Assembly: GCA_934045075.1 (NCBI GenBank)
Contig: OW203740.1
Coordinates: 15,632,444-15,696,443 of the forward strand
Origin: Yponomeuta sedellus
Lineage: Eukaryota; Arthropoda; Insecta; Lepidoptera; Yponomeutidae
Direction: 5' to 3'
Length of the DNA stretch: 64,000 nt
In this document: piece after piece, positions 21,501-33,500 of the stretch
How the letters are laid out: the number at the start of each line of letters is the position of its first letter
Numbering within the stretch: position 1 is the stretch's first letter
The notes under the pieces: generated by a model
Seen by the model: the letters and a program-made list of their open reading frames with translations, nothing else
The model's database searches: none
Told to the model about the DNA's origin: nothing
Made by a program: the position numbers and the translations under genes

Positions 21501-24500
21501 ACCTGCTTACAGTATAGAGCATTGCAGTTCTATAAATTAATGTTCTGACCGGTCTTCATTCTCCGAGAGAGATAGTTTTGTCCTGATTACTAAAGGCCTC
21601 TTTCTCTATTGTAATAATTAAACTGATCAAATATAGTCACTCGCTGCATTTTATCACTATAAGCTGTAAGATCTCTAAATATAAAACTAAATAAATTATC
21701 TTCTAATCTCGTTTGAGGACATGGACAGGTCTATAGAGTAGTACCATCTTGCTATATTTCATTACTTAAAGAAAGTTGGCGCTACAACTGTGCGATAAAA
21801 ACGTGTGTTAGGCTGGGCGCATGCTGAGACGCAGATGACCGACGCAGCACAGAGGCGCAGCGCAGATTTTGTAAAGCATGGAACGTCATTGAGCTACGTA
21901 CGCTGCGGCGCAGGCACGTGCAGACATGTGTCTGCCCTGTTCTGCGTCTCGTTGTAGTGCCGGCACAGATTACTGCGCGACGCGTGCACGTCTTGCACGC
22001 TTGTGTTAACAATTTTGTTGCAATGACAGAACGTTTAATTGAATTAGTTCGCTGTGAACCTTGTTTGTATGACAGATTTGTATCATACAAACAAGATTCA
22101 CAGCGAACTAATCCAGACTATTCAAAAAAGACATTGAAAGACTTATTATGGGTAAGAATTGTCAAGGAATGGAGCGAATAGTTGCGTCGTAGCATGCGGA
22201 GGGGGCCTATGTCTGCCTCAACTGCCTGCCCTGTACTGAACTGTGCCGCGTTGTGCTGCGTCGCCTGCGTCTCAGCATGCGCCCAGCCTTACTGCGTCGC
22301 ACCCAGAGTGCTGGTGTAGTTTACACAGGTGTTCTAGCCTAAAGTAAACTAGAGAAACCCGATCCTCACCTGAGAAAGTTCAGTAGATTCCCTCGATTGC
22401 AATATTCCGAGATAATCATCAGCCGCCGGCGGCTACAGCAGCCCACTAAACTGACCACGTGGGGGTGCGCCCCAACGCTCTTCATCAGCTCCATCTCGGC
22501 ACGAAAGGAGCGAATCTCATCGACCGATGGGCAATCTACAATCAATGAAACGATCACTTCGCAGTTGTCTCTTGACAAAAGCTTTTCATGTATTTATTAA
22601 CAGTAGTTAATATTATTGCTACCCGTATTAGCAAGCAGGCCGCCAATTGTATCTTATCTTTTGTAATTGCTGTTTCTGTAACTATTATAGGTTTGCTGGA
22701 AGAAATTTATCATAGAGATAAGCTCGCCTCTGTAGTTGTATTTTCTTAAACTTGTTGTTTTGTGTTTTTCGTGTGCATTAAAGTATAATATAAAGTATTT
22801 TTTCGGTATACAATATAGAATATTCGTGTCTTATCTTATTATTTAATGCACTTATCATCGTTCAGATCTTCACTAACGTCCGATGTCTGGAATTAAAGCC
22901 AGTACAATGCATGAGTTCTATGTTTTATAATTATTATGTAAACTCTGTTAATTAAGGACTTTGAAAAGACTGAGTTTGGAGGTTTTTTCCTCCAAAATTA
23001 TCTAGATTTTGAAATGACCACCTAATTTGAATTGTAACGTTAATTTCATTTCATTAGTCGGTCTAGTAAGATTTTTAAAAAGTTTTGATGTGAAAACAAG
23101 TAAGGCTCTTTTTTAAGTAAGGTTGATTTATTTGCAAAGAAAATCAAGCCAAGCGTCTATCCTTACCTTTCAGCATCTTAACCCCCACCTCCTTATTTCC
23201 CGGCTGCAAGATGCCCTTCCTGACGACCCCGAAGGCTCCTTCCCCAACTACCTCGTGTAGCAGCAAACGGTCAGGTGGCAGCTCCCATTGGTCTTCCACA
23301 ACCGACGGGTCAGGTCCAAAGGAGTCTGGGTCTAGGACTTTTGGTAGTTTCCCGTCTAAGTTCTGGAGGAGAGAATTATAAAATTAATTTCGCTACAATC
23401 AATCAGTCCGAATTCGTCCACTGCTGGATATAGGCCTGCCCTAAGTACGTCACTTAATTTTGTCTTTGGCCATCCTCATCCACCAGCTGGCTGACAGCAA
23501 TCTGCGATTATCGTCGTCAGGCTATACACGCCACGTTGTGCTATCATAGGGGGTAATGCCCATAATCCCCACGCTGGGCATGCTGGTTGGGGACGCAGTT
23601 CGGTGGAATTGTACTGCAGGGGGCGCTGCTGCTCACCCTCCGATTTATGTCCCTTAGCCGCCTTTTACGATACCCGCGGGAAGAATTTGGGTTGGTGCTA
23701 TCCTCTAGGCCGACACCACATCATCCTTTTTTTGAAAAGACATTTATTGGAACAAATTAACAACTCAGGGAAAGAGGTTTACGAGTCTATCATCAGACGT
23801 ATGCGTAAACAAGTGAAAATTAATTGAGACGTTTTGAAGCGTTTTTTGTCGAAAACTAGCGCCAATTATGTTTCTTACTCATGGTTAAAAGGTTTCAAAC
23901 ACTACGTAAAAGAAACTAAATCTAGGTACCTGCAGAACCCACTCACCCAAAATAATTTCCGCCTAATCTCGTTTTTGCGGCGCACCTTCAGCCACATGGA
24001 CACCCCGATGGCTGCGATCCCCGCCAGCAACACACCGCATACAGTGCCAACAGCGATAACGCTACCCGAGGAGCTTTGTTCCACTGCTGAAAAAGGACAG
24101 GAGCTTTAATTAGGGCCTAGCACCATGTGTGTGACATTTCCCAAAGCTCCGCCCAATTAAAAACGGTTACGTGGCGATCAGTTCCTGCAATAGCGTTTCT
24201 GTCGACTGATACTGATTGAAATAGCTTTCAAATTGCTTTGGGAGACATTGAGACGTTTGCTGTTGGTATCTTTTCAGAGGTACAGTGCTACACAAGAAAT
24301 AAGTCTCGCGGATGTACCTGCGCAGATGACCAAATTTTGGATGTGCGGCAAGTTGATCGACCAATCAGATAGTTTCATTTTATGGCAGGCCGCGCGCCTT
24401 TGTTGCTATTGGTTGATTCAACGTCATCGATGCAGGTGACTATTAGTTTGGCAATATTAGCGTGAGCGAAATAGGTAGCGCTACTGCAGTAATCAATTCT

Positions 24501-27500
24501 GCACCTTAACCGTATCGGTTAAAGATCATATTGAATGTACTTATAGCTTCGGGTGCTTTCGTTACACTTCTTTCTAGTCTGCGCGAACGTAGATTCCCGA
24601 AGGGAATTCTATGATGTACGAGGGTTTTTATAAATACCTAACGTCTACATAACACCGTCAGTTATCAGGTGTCGTATATTTGTTAATAGCAAATGGGTTC
24701 TTAAAGGAAGGAAAACTGCAACTGATAAATATAGGTACTAATCACGTACTAATTGTTAAAATCACGCTTTACGCGGATTACCAGTTTTGGTAAATATTTT
24801 TTCGTCCTATTTGACTCATATGGTTTTAAGCATTATATAACAGACAACACAACTAGAAAGCAGAAAAGTAATATTAAAAAACCTTTAAAAAGGAAAATAA
24901 AAAAGTGCTGGAACTAAAGTTGAATTGACGAAATCTAATTGACTTGTTTTCAGGTAACAATGCGCATTTTGGTAACCCCCTCTAAATGAAACTAAAAATA
25001 GGCTCATACCAATACGAGGGCTGCTACTTATGTATGCGGATTAGAAAAAATTAACAAATGTATATGGCTAAATATGCTTTTATTGTTTTTCAAAGTAAAC
25101 ACTTTTTCCACTCTGAGGTATCTCCAAAACGTGCTGTTTGAACGTATCTACAGCATCTTCACGGGTCTAAAATCGTTGACCACGTAATTTATTCTTTACG
25201 TTTGGAAATAAATAGAAATCATTGGGATCCAAATCAGGGCTGTACGGAGGATGACCAATCAATTCTATTTTTTGACCATCCAAAAATGTAGTTGTTTCCT
25301 GAGATGTTTGACAGCTGGCATTGTCATGGTGAAGTATGATTCTGCGTCGCTGGTTGTTTTGGAATATTTCTTCAAATACTTCCGGCAAAAAAATGGTTGT
25401 GTACCACTCCGAATTAACCATTCTGCGATTCTCCAGTGGTATTGTAGCCACATGGCCATTAATACAAAAAAAACAGGCCACCATTTGCTTTACAGTGCTT
25501 TTTGCACGAGCCACTTTCGTAGGGTTCGGCTCATTTAGAAACACCCAAACTGTTGATTGTTGTTTAGTTTTGGGATCGTACGCGTAGATCCAGGATATTA
25601 TAAACAGATTTTGAGTCGCCTCCGTTGAATTTTTTTAAGGTTTTCTTGCACCATTCGACGCGAGCATCTTTTTGATCCTGAGTTAAGTTGTGCGGGATCC
25701 AACGCGAACGAATTTTTTTTACAGACAAATGTTCATGTAATATCCTATGAATGCTCGTCATACATATGCCCAGAATAGCCTCTATCTCGCGATACGTAAC
25801 ATGGCGGTCTTGCATTATTAGTTTTCGCACAGCTTCAATATTTTGTGGCACAACCACCGATTTCGGGCGACCTTCTTTAACTTCGTCCGTGAGCTTACTG
25901 TGCCCGCGATTAAACCAGTGATACACAGTAATTTTTTATGGAGCTTCACCACTAAAAGTCGAAGTTAATTGATCTACGCACTGTTGTTGCGTTAAACCAC
26001 GTCAAAAATCGTAATAAATCATAGCACGAATATTTTCACGAGTGAGTTCCATTTTTTCAGCGATATGACATTTTAAACCCAACAAAAACAAAACACTAAC
26101 GTATATAAGAGAAAAATATTAGCGGCCAGTATTTAAAAAAAGAACGAATTTGACCATGGAGGTCAGACATTGCGTTTAAAATTATTGGAATCCCAGATTG
26201 CGCATACATAAGTAGCAGCCTATGTAGTTATGTCTCTTGCGAATAGTCCCATCTGTGCACTTAGGATTTAAATGTTATTTGAGCTGTTCCAGAAAATATG
26301 GCACACTTACCTTCTTTGAAGATTGCCCTTACAACCGTTTTTTCTAGTTTCAATCCCTCAGTCGGTATGGCAGTTACGAAAACATTGAAAACGCCCTGTC
26401 CTTTAACGTTATTTATTGTTACGTTCGTAGCGTTCTGCGAAAGGAGAAGGTAGTAAAAATATTTAAAAGTTGTGTAGAAAATAAGTCATCCTTATTTCGA
26501 TATTCACCACTAGATGGCGCTGTGCCGTTTCTAACACGCACCATATATATATATAGCTGCAAGTAGCAGCCCTAATATCGAAAGCCTCTTCATTGTCTAC
26601 ATCCGTGGATCCAGGTTTCAAGGGCCAGATGACCAGATTGTAGGTAGGTATAAATATTATATTCTTTTAATGCATTAGCACGTGCTAAGGACAATTTTTA
26701 GAAACCTATTTAGATGCTAAAAATTCCACCCATGCCGGAACTCCAACCCGCGACCTCTGGCACGGTTAGCCAGATGTCGCGGGCTCGAGTCCCGGCACGG
26801 GTGGAATTTTTAGCCATTAAATAGGTTCTTAAACGGGTATAAATATTTGTAAGCGCGTGGTAAAGGTGACGATGGCGCGTACTCACCCCGCCCACAGAGA
26901 CATGGTGTGTAGTATTGGCCTTGACCGAGACGTTATACATCAATGGGGGGTGATGTGGCTTGGCCCAGGTTACTGTGACGTCATAGCCCTCGCCTGTCGC
27001 TTCTGTGTACACGCCTATGTTAGAGGGTTTCTCCACAACTGTTGAGAGTGAAGTGTTATTTTTACTATTATACTTAACTGGAACATCTGGAAGAGAACGC
27101 TCTTAGCGCCAATTGTATAACATTACTTAGATTTAACAAATCATGGGTGTAATGGTTGGAAGCGCTCGTGGCCTAGGCGAACCGAGTGATTGGAATCAAT
27201 CACTTGGTTAAGCAACAACAGGCGCGGTCCGGTATAGGATGGGTGAGCGTCCTGTGACTACTGCTAGTGGCATTTTTCCGAGCGCTTCCGTGCTTCCGTA
27301 AGGTCCGCCACTGTCTTACGGTTTTGAACATTAGCTATCAAACAATGCTGCTCCACAGCTACGAATCGAAATCGGATTTTTTTCCTAAATCAAAAAGTTA
27401 ACAAACCCATTGCAGGAAATAAGCATTATAAAAATGTGGCGGTAGTGGGTATTTAGAACATTGAACTCGGAAGCGAGAGACCCGGGTTTGATTCCCAGTG

Positions 27501-30500
27501 AGGGCATGCACCAATGACTTTGTTTCCTAAGTTATGTATATTTGATTACTTATACTTTGCGTATAGTAGCAATACCACACTATAACCGTGAAGGAAAACA
27601 TCTTGATGAACCCTGAGTCTCTGAGATTTTCAAATACATCATGCCGGCGCCAGACAGAAGTTCAAACAAGTGATCACGTAAGTGTGCACATGTGTGGCAC
27701 GGACATTTTATGTGACAATAGTAACAAATGTCCGTGCCATGTGCACACTTATGTGATCACTTGTTTGAATCACTTCTGTCTAGCGCCGGCATCAGCGTCA
27801 GGAATTGCCCATCCGCAATCCGCGATGGCCGTGGTAATTTATCTTTTTAATGCACTAACCCGTGCTAAGGACAATTTTTAAAAACCTATTTAGAGGCTGA
27901 AAATTCCACCCATGCCGGGACTCGAACCCGCGACCTCTGTAAGTAATACAGAGAGTATTGTAAAGAGGTTCGAAATTTCACTGATGCCGGTAGCCGCCCA
28001 TTAGCTCAGTTGGAGAGCGCTGGACAATTTTTAAAAACCTATTTAGAGGCTAAAAATTCCAACCATGCCGGGACTCGAATCCGTGACCTCTGTACGTAAC
28101 ACAGAGAGTATTGTAAAGAGGTTCGAAATTTCACTGATGCCGGTAGTCGCCCATTAGCTCAGTTGGGAGAGCGCTGGACAATTTTTAAAAACCTATTTAG
28201 AGTCTAAAAATTCCACCCATGCCGGGACTCGAACCCGCGACCTCTGTACGTAATACAAGGAGTATTGTAAAGAGATTCGAAATTACACTGATGCCGGTAG
28301 TCGCCCATTAGCTTAGTTGGGAGAGCGCTGGCACGGTTAGCCAGAGGTCGCGGGTTCCAGTCACGGCATGGGTGGAATTTTTAGCCTCTAAATAGGTTTT
28401 CGAAATTAAGGATATACTCTCCCTCTGAGAGAAGACTTGTGCCCTGCAGAAAGACGTTTATAGGCTATATGAAAGAGAAAAATGTGTGTAATGAATGAGA
28501 CTTACCACAAATACTTTGTACACACTTCGGTGTCTCGTACTTCAGAGAGCCGTGTCCGAATCCATCATTGACACTGAACTCGCAGTTTCGACCCAGCCTC
28601 AAGCCGTGGACGGTGAAGACACTTTTGTTGGACTGAAAGTGAAAGGGACCGATATGAAGGTTCTACATACATACATACATACATACATACATACATACAT
28701 ACATACATACATACATAACCTCACGCCTGTATCCCAGAGGGGTAGGCAGAGACCAGGGACTGCCACTTGCCACGATCCTGACAGATCACCTTCGCTTCAT
28801 CAACGTTCATAAGTCGTTGTATGCACGCACGTCGGTTCCGGGAACTTTATGAAGGTTCTTTCACTACAAAAATAATCCTATTGCGCTCTGTGAAAGAATT
28901 CCTACACTGCAACCAAATATCTAATAAAAATATTCCTGGATCTAAATTATGTAACTTTTTGGCTCATTTGGATTATAATTTAGATTTGTCTTAAGCTACT
29001 AGCCTTGAACCTTAACCATGTAATGGGATGTTAGTGCCCACATTAAATTAAACCTTATCAACTTTAAATAAAGACTACCACATGAAATTTAAATCATGTT
29101 ATCCGTGCCTAGTTAAGGGTTAAGTAGCAACACCGAGCGCTAGCCTTAGTTTTAACGCTTTAATTATGTAATATCAACTGCTGATATGTAATTAATGAGA
29201 AACCTGAACGCCTAATTGGGTCAAATCGCGATTCATTATTCGGTAAATTTTACGCGAGTCAGTAAAAATACTGATAAATGACATTTGTTAAATCTTACTC
29301 GTACCAGCCAATCAGCGATTGTTCGGACCATGTTTTTATTTTTAAACACAGAGGTTGCGATGATGCATGACAATTCATCTTCATCTCTAGGCTATATTAG
29401 TTCACTGCTGGACATAGCCCTTCACTAATGAGCGCCATAGCGCCCTGTCTTCAGTTTGCCGAAGACAGGGCGCTATGGAATTGAGAACATATAATTTAAT
29501 TAAAACTGTTTTTACACGGATTTATGCTCGTTTATTACATTTTTACAATTTTCCAACGTTTCGGAACTTTTTCAGGTGCCGTGGTCCCGGATGACATCCG
29601 GGACCACGGCAATAGTGTCAAAATTTTGGAAAACTCTAAAAATGTAATAAAGGAGCATAAATCCGTGTAAAAACAGTTTTAATTATGTCTACTGCTCGTG
29701 TTAACCTTAGAAAACATATAATTTGTAACAAGAAAAAGTTACTCACGTTTACAGATAGATCTTCATGAGGTTCATGGCAGTTGTTCTTTATATTAAAATC
29801 GGCTCCTGCAAAAATATAGTTAGGTAGCTTTAAATAGACTTAACAACATATTGCAACTCATTAAGAAAATGGAAGCATAATAATTTTAATAAAATAATAG
29901 GTTGAAAGAATCGTTCTGTTAATATCAAAAAAATATATTTTTTTAACCAAAGTGATTAAAATACACCATTATATTTACATTTTTACACAATGTTCATGAA
30001 ATCTATTTAAAAACAAAGGAAACCACTATAAAATAATAACTAATACAAAATATAATGCTACTTCGCACAGTGAAAAGAAGGCTAACACTGGAATAAAATA
30101 AAAACCTTAAAATAAACATTGCATTCGCACAGAAAATTATTTCCGTCACTAAATTAACAATATTAACACATCATAAACATGATTATATTATTTTTAATGC
30201 ACTAACTCGTGCTAAGGACAATTTTAAAAACCTATTTAGAGGCTGTACGTAATACAGAGAATATTGTAAAGAGGTTCGAAATTTCACTGATGCCGGTGAG
30301 TCGCCCATTAGCTCAGTTGGAAAGAGCGCTGGCATGGATAGCCAGAGGTCACGGGTTCGAATCCTGGCATGGGTGGAATTTTTAGCCTCTAAATAAGTTT
30401 TTTAAACGTCATAAACATCTTTAAAATCCACTACGAAATAAAGGTTCAATGTCTAATTACAGTAAGAGTACGTACATTTTAACAAGACAAAGTGACCAAC

Positions 30501-33500
30501 CGGAGTTTAGACGTGTTAATCTTACTGATGTCTCTTTAATAGCTCAGTAGTATTATGTTAAGATCCTGATCAAAGAATCCGGGTTTTAAGTCCTAACAAT
30601 AAATTTAAAAGTGCAAATTCAGTCATAGGTTACATGGAAACCTCTATCTTAAATATACCTCCAAAAAATATCAGCACCGGGTCAAAACGAAAATGCCATT
30701 AAACTCACCTTCAGATTTATTCCATCCAAAAACAGCTTTGACTGTCGTCCCGACGTCCAATTCAAACTCTCGCAGCATTTTCACCTCATACGGTGGCCTT
30801 TCCTTCCATTCTGGTATCTTAGGACCTATCCGCCACTCTCCTAGGGTCCCAGTCGTCGCGTCTAGGGTGGTACTCCATATTTGTAGATTTCTTTGACCCC
30901 TTGTATCGATGTCTATTGACGTTCTCAGCGAAAGGACAATGCCGTAGTTTATCTGAAATAAATTGCAAGTGTTTTTTTCCTGTACAATTAAACCTCTTGA
31001 TAAGCGATTTAAGAGTTAAAATTAGCTCACAGACTAATCAAAATCATATTCATATATAATATTTTTGTGACCGATCATAATTCGTTAATTTTATTTTTCT
31101 AGGGAAATGGGCCTACTAGCTACCTACTAAGAATATATCTATCCCACCTATTGAGAAACAACAACAGTTTTACATTTTTTATCTGTAGACTCGATACTTG
31201 ATTCTTTCCAGTAATACGAGTCACGTTATATGATACGCCGAAAAAAGAGTCGGCATTTGAGTGGCATTCTCCCCCAGCGGGCATGCAAAAATTGTTGAAC
31301 TATTGTGTATTATGATGCCACTTGGAGGGGGTTAAAGGGTTTTTAATAACAATAATAATAATATGTCCAGAACTAGTCCAATCCATCTTAAACACAAACA
31401 CACACACAATAATAAAGTAACTTAAAGTAAATTCCATTCAACAGTTCACAGTTCCATGGTAGTGCCGCCAGCTCGCATGAAGGGGACTTTCCGGCTATTC
31501 TCGTGCTGCGCATATTATGGGGTTTACAGAAGAAGTGACGGTTGCGAGCGTTCCCGCGGAGCCCTGGCGCAGCAAGCCAGCCCAGCTAATGCTGACCATG
31601 AACCAACTACCACAGCACCGGATTATCGATGGCTAGCTCGGCAGAATCGCAAGTGCTGCCAGACAGAAATATGCAGAGCTTACTGCCTACCTTTGCTAGT
31701 CGGAGAGGCACCATAAGAACAAGAAGAAGCTGGACCGACGAATTGCATTCCAGCATATTGGCTGTGAAATAGCTGAATGAGGATGGCAGAGGATTGAAAG
31801 GAGTCCCGTGCTTGGAGAAGACTCGTGTTCAGAAGAAGACGAATGTGGGTGGATGGCTTGGATAAATTGGATAGGACATTGGAAATTGGTAAAGTTTCCA
31901 TAGTACTTACGATAGCCGACGGGTTATCTGCTGGTATCAATACGATCAGTTGAAGATCCTCTGAAGGCCAAACTTCCACTTTTACTGACTTTTCCATCCG
32001 TGACCTCATCCACGCCTTAGAAACTTGCGATGACGTATTTAAGGGTTCTGAAAGTTTCTGAGGTTAGAGGATTTGTATTTCGTAATGACTCGCGATTTAA
32101 AAAGAGAAAGTGGCTTTAAAATGTGTGCTTAATTTCACTAAGGTCAGAGCTCAATGTTACTATCTCAAGATTAATTTGAAAAGTTAACAGGAATATTTTT
32201 AAAGACGGCTTTCTTACAGTTATAATATAATAATAATATAAAGCCTTTATTTCGAAAACATAATATAAACAGTGGTTTCAATTTTAAACATTAAATTAAA
32301 TCTCTGATTACGAAGTGCCTCTTGGCAAAGGCCTCCTCCAACTCCCTCCAGTGGCAGCGGTCTTGCGCTGCTCTTGTCCAGAATGGGCCAGCTGTTTGTT
32401 TTATTTCATCGACCCATCTCCTTTTCTGTCTTCCTCTTTTTCTGTCCCCGTCTCTTGGATACCACAGTGTGGTTGCTTGGCTCCATTTTTCGACTTTAGA
32501 TATTAGCATGTGTCCAGTCCATCTCCATTTTTGCTTGTCGATTCTAACTATAATGTCCGTGAGTTTGGTCTTGTTTCTTATGTCTGCATTTGTAACCTTG
32601 TCTTTGAGTTTCAACCCTAGCATGCTTCTTTCCATTCCTCTTTGGCATTTAGCTAGTCTGTCTCTATGCTGTTTGTTTAGGGCCCATGTTTCGCATCCAT
32701 AAGTCAGACATGGTAGTATGCAAGAGTCGAAGACCTTTCTTTTCACTTTTAGACCTAGACTTGAGCTTTTCATGACCTCTTTTAAAGACCAGTACTTCTT
32801 CCATCCATTGGCGATTCTTTTGTCTATTTCTTTATTTGTCTGGTCCTCGAAGGATATGATCTGCCCCAGGTAGGTGTACTCCTCTACATAATCAAGGGGT
32901 CGGCTATCGACTTTGATTTCTTTCTTTGGGCCGTTTGTCATCAGCTTTGTTTTGGAAGCATTCATAGCTAGTCCTACCTTCATGCTTGCGCTGGCTAGTG
33001 ATTGTATCATTTCCTCCAGATGAGATGGATTTTCGTCAAGCAGGACCAGATCATCAGCAAACCTGAGGTGGTTAAGTGTAGTTCCGTTTATCTTTAGTCC
33101 GTACTTGTCCCAACCCAGCCCCTGAAGATACTTTCCAGCACTGCTGAAAACAATTTGGGTGACAGTGGATCCCCTTGCCTTACGCCTTTCTCTATGGGGA
33201 ATTCGTCTGCTAGTGTTTCTAGTGGAATTCTTGCCCTGCTGTTACCGTAGATGCTTTTGATTAAGTTTATGTATGTAGAGTGCACACCCTGTTCTATCAA
33301 GCTACGCCATATTGCTTCGTGTTTCAAGCTGTCGAAGGCCTTTGAGTAGTCAATAAAGGCCAGGAATAGTGTTTTGTTGTGTTCATTGTATTTTTCAATT
33401 ATCTGCTTGATTGTGTGTATGTGATCTATTGTTGAGAAGTGTTTCCTGAAACCAGCCTGTTCTTTTGGCTGGTTCTCGTCTAGTATGCCTGATATTCTCT

